DNA from: Coffea arabica
Taxonomy: Eukaryota; Streptophyta; Magnoliopsida; Gentianales; Rubiaceae
Length of the DNA stretch: 64,000 bases
NCBI RefSeq assembly: GCF_036785885.1
Contig: NC_092320.1
Location: forward strand, 15,191,557 to 15,255,556
Reading direction: 5' to 3'
Positions within the stretch are counted from its first letter, which is position 1. The number at the start of each line of letters is the position of its first letter. The position numbers and the translations under genes are program-made. Under the pieces are notes generated by a model. It was not told the DNA's origin, ran no database searches, and was given only the letters and a program-made list of their open reading frames with translations. Positions 40,201-52,184 of this stretch are shown in pieces.

Positions 40201-42744
40201 ATGCTCAAATTCTTGAAAGATTAAGCACAAGTAGCTGTATCAAAAGGAAATGCCTAGTACTCGGGTATGAATGGTACATGGATGACAAAAACAAATATAA
40301 GGAAACGTAAACGGCAATAAGTCTGAACACCAATTTAACAAAATGCTTAAAGAACAGAAAGAGGCTGCAAGAAGTCATGGTTTGTTCAACACACAGTTAA
40401 CTATTTCCTAGAATCCGTCCATATCACAGTGAAGATTCCCAAATAGAAAGTAAAGACAACATCACAAAGAAACAGAAAAAATAAAATAAAATAAAAAACC
40501 TTACCGATTCATCCTCAGAGTCCATATCATAATCCCCATCTATATCCGGTCCATTTGATTGAGATTCTATCAATATTACTCAAGTAAGGTACTGCACAAG
40601 GTCATCATAAGATGTAACCCAACAGAGAACATAATAAGAAATCTTCTTACCAATATTCGGTTCAGCACTTCCCCTGTCATAGTCACCTTCTTTGTACTCG
40701 ATCCTCATTCGTTCTTGCGGTGAACTCGAGTCCAATTTGCAATGACCTGGAGAGCTAACAAGGTTCTCTGCCAGCATTGTTGAGTACCTGAAAATTCAAG
40801 CATTGATACATCATTTTATCTTGCAGTGACAGGCACAACCAGAAAAATATGAAAAGGGCATGTTATTGTTCCTGATCTATAGGGTTACCAGAAAGCAGGC
40901 CCCAACGTACCTTTCGGTTTGCCCAAGGAGGAACTCAAGTTGTTTATCAAGTGCCTTTTTCTTCTTCTCATCAAGCTCCAGCTGATGCTTGTAAAGAACC
41001 TAAAAACATAAAGTTAAAAGAATTTTTCAAGCAATTTCCAATAACTCTGAGACGCTTAGTGGAAGAAATTGACCAAATATTCATTTTACCAGCTTCTCTA
41101 TTTTCAACCAAAATTTCTTCACGTCTTTAGAAATGTTGAGTGCAACTTTTTTCAACCTATGCTCTTCTTCCTGGTAACATTCATGGACATAATTATATGA
41201 CTATCAAATCAGTGTGAACCACAAAAGATAAAGAGAATTTGATTTTGCTACATTTATTAGTATAAATACAGTTTAATGTAGAAACACAGAACCTTCACTC
41301 TCTTCTCTCCTCTTGTAGCCTGCTCCAACATACCCTTGCTGGCTCTGATTGCAACCTTCTTTGCCTGTGCCAATTTCCACTTTCTCTCTGACTCAAAGTC
41401 CTGAATGATACGTTTGGTAGTGTAAGGGAAAAGTCAAAGTATAATTTATCACTTACAAAAATTTTGCTGAATGAAGAATTCACTCCAAAAAACAAAAAGA
41501 GATGCTACCTTTGACAACCAAACCATCTCCTCCAAAACATGATCCCAATGTGCTTTAGGACGCCGAGGTTCTTTTGGAGCTTCAAGCGCCTATCAATATG
41601 AAATACATCAATGAATTGCTGCGCGCATCAGACTTCCATAGAAAAAATATTCAACAAACTTTGTGTGCTGAATCTTAAACCACAAGATTCTATACCACCT
41701 CAAAGAACCAGAATCTCTCTCTCTCTCTCTCCCCCTATTTTTAATGGAATACGGCAAATTAAGTAGACCATCAATTATACTGAAGCATGACTTCAAGCTA
41801 CTCAATTTTGACTCCACAAAAGATACTAATTCCTTCATAACAGTTTTGTTTAAGTCAGCTCAAATGAATCAAAACAAATGCTAAAAGCACCATACAAATA
41901 CGTCAGAATGGTGCAATTACAGAAAGACATCACTGTCAAACAGAACACACAATTTGAAATACAGAAGTATAAAAGAAAAAAAAACTTAACTGTCAAACCA
42001 ACTATTTGATGGGCCATGACAGTCTAACATGTATAATTCTGGATGGATTTGAAATTTGAAGTGACAAAATGTTTCGGATTTAAGTACACGATATATTCTA
42101 CATTATGTAAAACTCAACTCCGTGATCTGCAATAGAATTTGGGCAGCATCCACTGAAGAAAGGAAACAAAGCCAAGTTCACATTCATTAAGTAGTTAATC
42201 TCTCAATAACTCAAGTTTGAGTCCCAGTTCATTTGTAACTCTTGTGAGTTGCTACGATACAAGAAAGGAGCATTTTGAGTTACTGACTACATTTGTCTAC
42301 AGTCATTTATTTACCAATGTAATCTCATAATAAAGAGCAAGATTTTGTCATATGTTTGTAAGCTGAAAGAGATGTAATAAGATGGGAAAAGGTTGCCCTT
42401 GTTTTTGTGCAGTTAGATTACATTTAAGCTGCAAAACTTCAGTTGTGCAGGGCCCACAGCAACCAGTTCAAGTAGCACATCAATCAATTTCGCAATGAAA
42501 TTGACTATTACAATGTAGAACTCCTTTAGAATGTGTGCTTGCTTGTAGGTTCGAGATAAGTAGTACATTGATAAAGAAAGAGTAATAAAGGAGTATCAGA
42601 AGCTCGATATAAGATATACATCCACTGCCAACAGATTAGATGTAACAGTGAAGGGCCTCAAACAAGAGAGTTCTTTTCTCTTACTTTCTGCCGCCTGGCT
42701 CGCGTTTCATGGTCAAGCTTAGACCTGGGACCTTTGGAGGCCAT
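28268..42744 (-). CDS. PIE1: SWR1-type chromatin remodelling ATPase PIE1
   Basis: Catalytic subunit of the plant SWR1 complex, which swaps H2A for H2A.Z; in Arabidopsis it controls FLC and flowering time. Twenty minus-strand exons: 42685-42744, 41509-41589, 41293-41400, 41090-41170, 40911-40999, 40651-40787, 40505-40566, 39593-39725, 38300-38365, 38146-38228, 37930-38061, 37079-37129, 35974-36042, 35753-35815, 32581-35665, 32233-32297, 31979-32049, 31085-31862, 29351-29844, 28268-28703. Total 2047 aa, near Arabidopsis PIE1. An HSA domain lies at about 25-110, then an acidic region with two EDLLARYK-like repeats. The ATPase has DEMGLGKT (K549), DEAH (646-649), LLTGTPLQND and, after a long insert typical of INO80/SWR1 enzymes, QDRCHRIGQ. 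A SANT domain begins near 1654 (FWSPQEDAIL). The intron after exon 13 is GC-AG. Looks functional. Confidence 0.97.
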
Positions 42745-42778
42745 GAGTATCCTTAGATCCCTATGTCATACTCAAATC

Positions 42779-45700
42779 CTGCACACAGAAAAAAAAGAAA
42801 ATTCAGATGAGTTTGACTGCATGACATCCACATGATCAAAAATAAACATTTCGATCAATACACGTCTCCAAAAAAAAAAGGTAAGATGATCAAAAACCCA
42901 AGATAAAGCCTCAGATGAAATAATCTAATCATAAGTTCGATCTTCCAACTTGCAGTTATATGTAATTAGTTATAATGGTCACAAGTAAGAAGATAGCTTC
43001 CTGTGGTTTTGTTCCACTAGCATATCTAAGTTCCTCCCCAAACTACTGCCAAAAGTTGATTACACCAAGACAGCTTAGATATCTTGATTGCTTTAATTTT
43101 AGCAACACAGTTGCAGGTTCATATAAAAGATTGATTTCGCCTTCTGAAGATCCTATCTGACAATGAAGTGCAAAAGTGATCCTCCTGGTTAAGAGTCAAA
43201 TATACAGAATAACCAAAAAGAAATCAGCTTACATCCATAAATAAGTAGCCAAATAACAGAACAGAATCGCCATGGTGGTAGATTTTTTCAATGGCGTCAA
43301 AAAAAAATCATATAAGTCAGGACAAATCATGCTGATCTTTACTTTCTACTCAAAAAACATGGCAAAGAGAAAAGATAAACGTTTTTCAACATTTCAAGTT
43401 TCAATTTCCCATCAACTAGGAATCCGAGCTGATTAAAATAAATTAAGTCCAAAAATGCCAAGGAGTGACCAGGACTTTTCTCGTGATATGTCGCCAGGAA
43501 AGGTATAGGTGGGTTCATTAACTCGTAGGGAAATGTATTCAAGGATTGAAGTCTCAAGGTACATCTTATGAACATAAACTAGATTTGAAGTAATATGAAA
43601 TATTTCTCAATGCAGGGGCATGGGTGTTATTTAACAAAAGGAAGAATTGTGCTGAAATTACTTAACAAAAATTTCCAAGCGACTACATGGGCATAAGCTG
43701 TTAACATTGGTTGCACAGTGTTTTATATCAGTTTATTTGTAAAGATTGAAGGACGGTGAATCAATATGGTACCAAATCCAATGTTCATACTACAGAAGGT
43801 AACCCAATTAAACTGGAAGTTTTTTTAATTAAAAAAAAAAAGGAAAAAAACCACATTTGGGCAGGGGGCATGGGAGTTAGGAGGGTGAACCTGGTTAGAG
43901 AGTGTGCTGCTTGGTAACAAACCTGGCTTGACAATTAACGCAGGAGTTACTTAACTCTATTTGCAAGATTCAAGGCAAGAACCACTTACAATTTAAATTA
44001 CCATGGAAAACATCCTTAGATCAACTAAATCTTTACATCTCATGTCATGTAACTATATTAACTCACTACTAAGAAGAAAATCCATGAAACATCACTCAAG
44101 AAAACTACCATTTGCTCAGTCACTCTCTTTGATAGTGCAAAGAATTATTACTTCCATTCAAGAATTTTAAACTGGGTAAACATAAAACTAAAATATATAT
44201 ATATCTCTACCTCAGGGATGCAAACCTCAAAATGAGGTTGTTAGTAGTCCCTTTACCAAATGATTTATGTTTTCAACTTTTAAAAACTAATTCAATTCTA
44301 CCTATATCGCTGTTCCCCTATCTGGATCAAATAAATAACCATTTAACTTCAAGCATATGTCCTTACAATGCCCATTTAGATAAAGTTAGTCATTCATGTT
44401 CTAAAGTCTAAAGACCAGGCTTCACAGAAAGAACAAAAAAGCAAATCAAAACAAGATCTGGGCAAAAATTAGTTGGACTTGTGTACAATAGTCAGTGGCT
44501 AAATTGTTTCACATAAAAGAGCATTGCTTTCAACAGGCATCATAGCCCCCTAGTTACCATCCTTACATCAAATTTTCACTCCCTAAATCTCTGTTGAGAT
44601 AGAGCAAGAGATTATTACTTATTAAGAAGAAAAAGAGCCCTGCTCTAGAGACATATTGAAAGTAGTTTGTTCCCAATACCTGCACCTTAACATCTTGTAA
44701 GCTATAGTAAACAAACAATCACTTTACAATGTTTAACTGCATCATGTAATCATTTTCCCTCACAATATGCCATCCTAAATTCAATCAGCATCATTTACAG
44801 GAGCAACTGTATTGGAGAAAGCCGAGAGAGATCTTAGCTGAAGTGACTAGATAAATGTATATTATCCAAAAAAAAATCACTTTCCATGTGGATTTACAGG
44901 GCAACACATATATGTCAAAACCTAGTGACAAGAGACTATCAAAGTCACATCTCAAGTTTCCATCTTTGCCAGGTTCCAGCAATCAAAATGACTGGAAGAA
45001 CAAGTTTGTCACTGCAATCTTATATCTTACATCCAGTATTCAGATCATGAATGATTCAAGCACATTTTCTCAGATAGCAAATCTAATCTTCAAAGCACAA
45101 ATCTGTGAAAGAGTACAGCAAAACATACAGAATCCAATCAATTCCATCGACCCACTTCAGGTTTGCAAGATTGTCACATTACTTGATAAGGCAAAAACAG
45201 AAAGGAAACAACATTTTCTCCACAATATGCTGCCTTTTTACATCTTACTCCTACAGGTTTCACATGTTGCTTAAGAAAGAAATCCACAATTCATAGCAAG
45301 TACTCACTCTAAGTGCCAGAATAGTGGGAGAAGAAAAAGTGGACAGAAAAGGTTGAGTGGTATTCAATGTGAACCTTGGTTGGCCCATATATAGTTCACA
45401 TTATAGCTGACTTTAAATTTTTGTAAATAACACATAGTGTATTGTATTTTAATGTCGAAAGCACCCAGCTGTGTCGGTTGCATGTCATTGATACACCCAG
45501 ACGAATTTTGAAATTACCATCTTCTCCATCTAAATGAGATAAAGAGACCGAGCTCTGGCTCAAGAATTAGACAATGAAACACACACGCTCGCAGGAATCG
45601 GATATAGGCCAAAGGTTAAGGGCTAAAAAGGGTGCGAATGTCCATCTTCATCAGCAGAAATAATTCTAACGCAGTATATGTCGTGCACCTATTTCTCTCT

Positions 45701-46023
45701 TAAGGACTCAAAAATGAGACATGTATCCACAAGTCAAAACTCTAGCTAGGGTTTCACATATTAAACCCAAAAAGAAAAAATAGAAAAAAGGAAACAACTT
45801 CAGCTTCTCAATCAAAGCTTCAAACTCCGAAAAGAAAATTTGAATTTAACGTGCATGTCACACTAGCAAACTAGCAGCTCACAGCCAAAGTCTCCTACTT
45901 CATCCCAAATAAACAAAAACTAAAACTAAGAAAAACTAACAAATTCACATAATATTTACATGCATAAACAGAATAATGAGAGCAAAGGAAAACAAAACAA
46001 AATGAAAAAACAGTGACGCTTAC
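42779..46023 (-). other. 3.2-kb intron in the PIE1 5' UTR
   Basis: Just upstream of the PIE1 start codon the minus strand has an acceptor TTCTGTGTGCAG at 42779, leaving a 34-nt leader. The best upstream donor is TTTAGATG/GTAAGC at 46023, followed upstream by a leader-like segment to about 46300. Open frames within this stretch (for example 44855-45274) have no domain and are read as intronic. Other small leader exons could exist inside it. Confidence 0.6.
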
Positions 46024-46270
46024 CATCTAAAGGATTCGTCGATGAATAAAAATAGAGAAAAAAGATAAGCTTTTCAGCTCTCCACGAACGCCGACGCCGC
46101 CGCCACTGATGGGTGGAAAAAGCGCGCGAGAGGCGCCCAATGTCGAGTATAAATTGATACAAATAAACGTGAAACAGATAGGAAGAGATCTACAGAGGAA
46201 GAAAAACGAAAGTTTTTTCTAGTTCGTGAGAAGCTCTTCCTTGAAAGAGTCGCCGGTCTCCGGGGCGTTT

Positions 46271-46278
46271 TAGGGTTT
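46271..46278 (-). promoter_or_regulatory. Telo-box at the PIE1 transcription start region
   Basis: AAACCCTA on the minus strand, just upstream of the inferred leader exon of PIE1, in a locally GC-rich patch (46240-46320). Motif match only. Confidence 0.4.
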
Positions 46279-47230
46279 TCAACGAGAGAAGAAGAGACAG
46301 TCTGTCCGGGTTTAAGCGCCGATGGATTCCGACGAGTCTTTGCTCAGATCCGATTTTATACAATCTATTTTTTTTAATGACATAAAAAATAAAATAAAAT
46401 AAATAGTTTAGGAAAAAGAGGCCTCTTTGGGTTGCTTGTGGGGGCTTTTGTTTCCCAATTTTTTTCTTTTTTTCTTCCTCTTGAGGATCTTTTTTTGGAA
46501 GTATTCTCCTGTATTCGAAATAGTATGCACTTTGTACGGGTGAAAAAAAAAATTAGTATGCGCTGATGACGGTGATGAGGTGTGGAGATGAAGGATCATC
46601 AAAATTATCTTGGATAAAGTCGTTTGGTGGAGGGTTCTGATTGAAGTTCCGGGGTGGATCGCACGGTTGAAGTTTCATCACCTGCATATGGGAAACTGCA
46701 TGCTGTACTTTACTAGCATTGCTCCCCTCCTTTTACGTTTTGTTTGTTTGGAGGCGTGTCTACTGAGAAGAATAAACTTGTCCACTTTAATTCCATATTT
46801 GGATAAAAGTATTTTGACTTATTTGCATTAAACCCCCCATGATATAAGCGAGTTGCACCTTTTCGTCCCTTAAACTCTTTTTTTTCTTCTTCAGAAATCT
46901 GCCCTCGTTCGATTAAGTATGAAAATTTTTTGATAATTCCTTCATACAAAATGATGTTGTGATGACTTAAAATGCCTAGGGTGATTCACTTTTCTTTTTT
47001 TCCTCTTTTCATCCCAGGCCATCAATGTCCGCTGTCCATAAACATAAAATGAATTTTTTAAAACGTTGTAATTTGTTATTCTAGATTTGTTGGGTTTAAT
47101 TACTTTTACTATCCACATTAACAATATACCCTAAAATCAAGATTGGAACAAGATATATATTTCATTGTAAAGCATATTTTATTAAGTAATTTGATTAGTT
47201 AAGTACAAATAAATTATTAACTGGAAATGA

Positions 47231-47340
47231 GGTTTGGATTGGATGGTAAGAGTAAAGGTGTTGCAAGTTTGAGATTTTGGATTCAAGACTTTCCATTTTT
47301 TTTTTAAAAAAAATATATATATATTGAAAAGGAATAATAA
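47231..47340 (+). mobile_element. Degenerate tRNA-related SINE head
   Basis: TGGTAAGAGTAAAGG (47244-47258) and GGATTCAAGAC (47279-47289) have the order and spacing of the Pol III A and B boxes. The context GTGTTGCAAGTTTGAGATTT between them resembles plant SINE heads. A T-rich and then TA-rich tail follows. I could not define target duplications, so this is an old or partial copy at best. Confidence 0.4.
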
Positions 47341-48934
47341 GTAAAGAAAATGTAGCAAACATAAAACAATGAGTTAAATAAAATTAATTATTTTGTTATA
47401 GATATATAGTAATCATTGCATGCATATGGAAGTAAGTATTGTCATGAGTTGAGAGGAGGTAAATTAACAGTCATGTACTAAAACGCATAGAAGTCAACTA
47501 TACAATATGTTCTCAATTTAAAAAATGATGGAAAATTTTGACTATGAGACAAAAGGAGCAAATTATGGGAAAATCTTGGTGGTAAGGTAAAAGGATAAAA
47601 TTATTACAAAACACAACAAAGGACAAAAGTGCAACTTAACCCTATTTTCAAGCCGGTTAAATTCAATTAAACTCAATAAGAATTTTGCAGGCCAAAAGTT
47701 GGACTTATTGCTTTTCACCCCTACTATAGTAGTTACATTTTGATCAAAGATGAAGTACGTTTCTCAGATAAAGGACAAGTAAAAGTAGGATAATCTCATA
47801 GGTTCATGGAGAGATTAGTGTAAATGTAGTTGAGCTCAGAAAAATAATTTATATTAAAGCTCTTTAGCTTTAGATGTGATCTTTTCGAGAGACCAAGGAT
47901 TTGCTAGAAAGCAATTTCTTTACAAACAAAAGACTAAAAGGGCAAATGGTTTAGCTCGTATTTTTACTAAAATAATTTAAAAAAAAAAGAACTTTTTTCC
48001 TTTTTTGAACGAACGTTTTTCATATACCACAAAGTATGAATGTTTGCAATCAAACATTTTTAAAAAAATTCAAATTCGATTCGACCTTCAAAGTCAGGCA
48101 ATGGTCTGCATAGCCTCATATAAATAAATGTTGTCATTTTAACCCTATTAAATTTTAAAATTTACTTTAATAAAAATTTTGTGTGCTGTATGATCAAATA
48201 GACTAACTAACTGGCCTAAATATTTATTAATGGTATAAAAATTTATTAAGACTATTTATGCCTAGCAAGAAGTCAGTAAAAAAGACAAATTTCTCATTTC
48301 TGTTGCCCGCCCTTTTCCATCTATCCATCTTCCTACATCTCTCATGCATGTCTATAGACTCTATACAAATGACCCTAGCCTCATCCACAATTATTGTTCC
48401 ATCTATTGTGCTGCCCACCTCGTCTTTATCCATCCATCTTTTCTTCCATGCAATAGTCTCTTCTATTTATCGTACCCCCTTGCCAGCCCTTTTACGCATT
48501 TAGCACAAAAAGTTATGCTCACAAGACATGTCAAAGCAAGTCGTCGATATACATTTTTGCTATAAGGTGAGTGCTTATATGGAGTCCATGCACGATTTTC
48601 CTGAAGCTGCTACTTAGTCCCCAGTACTTGGGATTGATGTCCTCAAAACTGCAAATTTTGTTGTTTATAACAATTGTTCATTCCTTTCTTGAATCCATTA
48701 TTCTCTTTGCAACTGTAGTGCGAAGCACCTACGTACTGTATTCTCAATTGGATGTCAACTTACTGCATAAAATGAAAAGTTACATCTAAAAAGAAAACCT
48801 TGTTCCTTGTGTATGCAAAAGGTATGTTTGGATTGGCCTACTTCTGAAGAAAAACATGTTTTTTTGATACAAAATTCATAGTAATATCAAAAAAGATCCT
48901 CAAAAACACGCTAGAAACCTAAAACACCTAAAAG

Positions 48935-49330
48935 ACGGACAACCATCCTCCCCTATTACCATCTACTCTTCCTCCAGCTCCACCACCGGCCTTTTTCTGA
49001 CCCCCTACAGCTCTTGTATCTTACCTTACTTGTTGGCCTTCTTCCATTTCCCTAATCTGGAAAGGGAGTGGGAGGGTAGTGGAAGAAGAGGATGCGGGAG
49101 GGAAGGAAAGAGTGGTAGGCTAGAGAGGAGAAAAAACTAGGGCGTTGCAAGAGGTAGATAAGAGTAAGGGGTGGCAGGAAAGGGAGAGGTGGGGAAAGGG
49201 TGGCTAGGAACAGGGGGAAAAATAATGGGGGCTAGGTGAAAAAGGGTGCCAGAAAGGAGAGTGTGGGGGAAAGAAAGGGTTGCAAGGGCTAGCTGAGGAG
49301 CTAAGGGGCAAGAAGGTGGCGAATACTGAA
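48935..49330. repeat. Pyrimidine-rich then purine-rich block
   Basis: About 48935-49055 is C/T-rich (CCTCCCCTATTACC, CTTCCTCCAGCTCC). About 49058-49330 is strongly G/A-rich (GGAAAGGGAGTGGGAGGG, AGGGAGAGGTGGGGAAAGGG). Open frames across it are low-complexity. The switch in strand composition and the many G-runs stand out against the AT-rich surroundings. Confidence 0.6.
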
Positions 49331-50561
49331 ACGTGACAGTAAAGGAAAGCCGGAAAGGTAACAACATTGGTCGTTACTCGTTAGCCAAGACGTTGGGAAG
49401 GGCGATGATGGCTTTAAAAACAACCCTAAAAACATCCAATTGTTTTTTTTTTTAAATACATAAAACACATCCGAGATTAAAAAAAAAAAAACTTAAACCA
49501 AAAGGAATCTAAAATTTTGCTAGAAGTTATCACTGAACTTCTTTCGAACTAACAAAATTAGGAAGGTTATAAGCACTCCAAAACCATCATTTGCCCTTAA
49601 ATTGTCTTTTCTTTCTAAGAAGCACCGGTAACATTTACCATTGGAAAATATATATTTGTCGAAAATGATGAGGAAAGTTTAGGCTTAGGTTGACTTATAG
49701 AGGCCTACGAGATAGTGACTTAGGCACTTCTATATTATTAACTAAGACAATTTTAATATTCAATTTGGACATTGAATGGGTAATTTTGGAAGTTTACTAT
49801 CTAGAAATAGTCGAATCATGAGCTATTCTACAAATGATTAACTTTCTATGCATTGATAGTATATACATTATTACTGTTAGATATATAATAATTAATCTAA
49901 AATTCAAATTATGTGTATGTATCGTATATTTAATTGTGATAATGTATACATTATCAATATATATAAAATTAATTTATTTTACAGATGAAGGGATGGAAAT
50001 GGCAAATGGAGCTAATTTTCAACTTCTAATGACAATTCATGACTTCGTTTGAGTGATTTTTCGACTTTAGCTAGCCTGGTAATATGAAAAAAAAAATTAG
50101 TGTAGATGGTAATGTGGTAAAAAATCCATATTATGCAACTAAAGAAAATCTTCATTTTACACTTAGTTTGAATTGGGGGAAAAAGAATACATAATTTGGT
50201 GATACACTAAAAATTTTCGTCATTTAGAAGGTTTGGATGGAAAGAAAATTATAAAGGAAAAAAATGATAGTAGCGTTACTCCATGAATCTTTTATCCCGG
50301 ATATGTATTAATCTCAAATCCACCGTTTATTATTCTCACCACCACACGTAAATATATCGTGTGAATTCATATTTATAGTGTATAACAAATACACTATTAC
50401 ATGTGAGTTTACATATGGCAAAAACATATAGGGTGAGGTAGAAATTGGAACACATGATGATTAGATAGAGGATCCGAAATCTTTTTTGACCCATGCACGG
50501 ATAGAATTTGAGAGAAAGTAAGAAATTTTCAACACAGAAATTCAATATGTAAAATAATATA

Positions 50562-50839
50562 CTTTCTCCGTCCCATTGCTATTGTCATATTTTTCACTTT
50601 ATTAATGTTCTAAAATAAGAGTTATCATTTCAAATTTAACACATGCTTTTCGATATTGCCATTTGAAAAAACAACTTTTTAAAATTCTAATACACATCTA
50701 TCAAGAAAACATTTTGAATTCAAATGATACATTTTTAAATTCATCAATGCCACCTCATTTAGACATAATAATTACCATGTCTCCATAAAAAGTTGAATTT
50801 TCAAAACATGACTCTTATATTGGGATGGGATGGAGGGAG
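50562..50839. mobile_element. Stowaway-type MITE (Tc1/mariner), 278 bp
   Basis: The ends are CTTTCTCCGTCCCATT and, on the other strand, CTCCCTCCATCCCATC. This is the CTCCCTCCGTCCC inverted repeat typical of Stowaway elements. TA dinucleotides flank both ends (50560-50561 and 50840-50841). The inside is AT-rich and partly self-complementary (TAAGAGTTATC against CATGACTCTTATA) with no coding capacity. Confidence 0.9.
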
Positions 50840-51404
50840 TAATCATTTTTATATTTGAAGACAAATATTTAAAAGACACAACCTTCTTTATTTTCCTTCC
50901 TTTCTCTCCCAAAAAGAAAAGGCCATGTATTTTTTCTTTTTATAAGTTTCATAAAAGGGTTAACCAAAAAGAGAAAAACATTTGGCATAATGTGGCAAGG
51001 GTCGCGCCATTACTCCCAATAGGGAGACTATCGACGGCAGCCTCCAATCCTCCACCTCCTCAGTTCTGCCATCTGTTGCTTCAATCCATGACAGTTGCCG
51101 TTGCCGCAGTGATGCTCAAGCAGTAGTGGCCATGGATATCGAGATCTGAGTGGAGCTCAATCAGTTAAGCTCGTTGGATAACTTTTGCTCTGAGTCGTTT
51201 CAGCCAAATTCTATTCGAAACTTGAAACGGGAAGAAGAAGAAGAAGAAATTTCTTCTCTCGTTTGTTTTCTTTAACCTTTACACTAATTCTATATTTTTT
51301 TAGCAAAATGACTCATTGCTTCACTAATTTTATAACAAAACCAATTATTGTAAATAAACAATCTAAAATAGTAATTTATTTATCTATAATATATTAGTTA
51401 AATA

Positions 51405-51775
51405 TAAGAGCGAGTATTCGATAGAGCGAGTATTCGACAGTTCTCAAAATAATCTTGTTTGGTAAGCAAGTTTTTGATCAAGTTTGTCTGCTATAATTTT
51501 TTAATAACTTTAATTATAGTAATTCTAAAAAAAATTTCAAAATTTTTAAATTATACATTTCAAAATATTTAAAAAATTTTTTTTATAACTTTTACAGTAA
51601 GTTACAATAAAATTTTAGACAAATATCAAAAGAACTCACTTGTCAAATGAGACCATAATATATCTATTTACTCGAACTTGACTCGCAAATTCAATCGAGT
51701 GGATTGAACTCGACTCGAACTCAATCAAAGCCGAGCAGCTAATCAAGCTACTCGATTGAGTTCTAGCTCTAAGCC
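51405..51775. mobile_element. MITE-like insertion within a CTCGA-rich repeat
   Basis: About 51453-51652 has imperfect inverted ends (TCTTGTTTGGTAAGCAAGTT against TCTCATTTGACAAGTGAGTT, about 14 of 20 matching) around AT-rich DNA. On the left is a doubled GAGCGAGTATTCGA, and on the right a run of ACTCGA/CTCGATT units to about 51770. The outer parts resemble the arms of the hAT-type element at 3391-3931, so a MITE may have landed in an older copy of a similar repeat. No target duplication was settled. Confidence 0.45.
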
Positions 51776-52184
51776 AAATAACGGAAGCCCAAATTACATG
51801 AGAACAGAGAGCAAAAACGCAAATTTGGAAAATGACAAAAGTGCCAACAACCTTCAAGTCGTAGGAGGAGCGTTACCAAATTTGTCTTTCAAGTGCAATT
51901 TTTTTGAATTTCAAACCTTTTGGAGAACTTTTATAATGGGATGATTAATATCCTTCCAAAAACTCCCCTAAGATTCAAAATATTGCCATATGAGATTGCC
52001 CCAGTGAAACGTCCAGCTCACTATTCAGCGATATCTCTGCTTCACTATTACTGTACACACGCAGCCACCGCTACACTAGGATAAAACGCACACAGAGACA
52101 CGCTATAAACTCCATAAACCCTCCTACTTCTATACACAGTCGACGCACGAATTTGTGAAGATACCACGTCGCCGGTGACGAAAG

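Larger units (their letters stand above)
46350..50561. other. Gene-poor intergenic DNA
   Basis: AT-rich DNA with no supported gene. It holds a SINE-like head near 47231, a purine/pyrimidine-skewed block at 48935-49330, and scattered short frames without domains (for example 48258-48503). The DNA nearest 46350 should contain the PIE1 promoter. Confidence 0.5.

Noticed and set aside
44855-45274. 139-codon plus-strand frame
   Set aside because: Lies in the inferred PIE1 leader intron, with no domain and weak coding composition.
48258-48565. Overlapping small frames after a TATAAAAA-like motif
   Set aside because: Hydrophobic low-complexity peptides with no recognisable family; not enough to call a gene.
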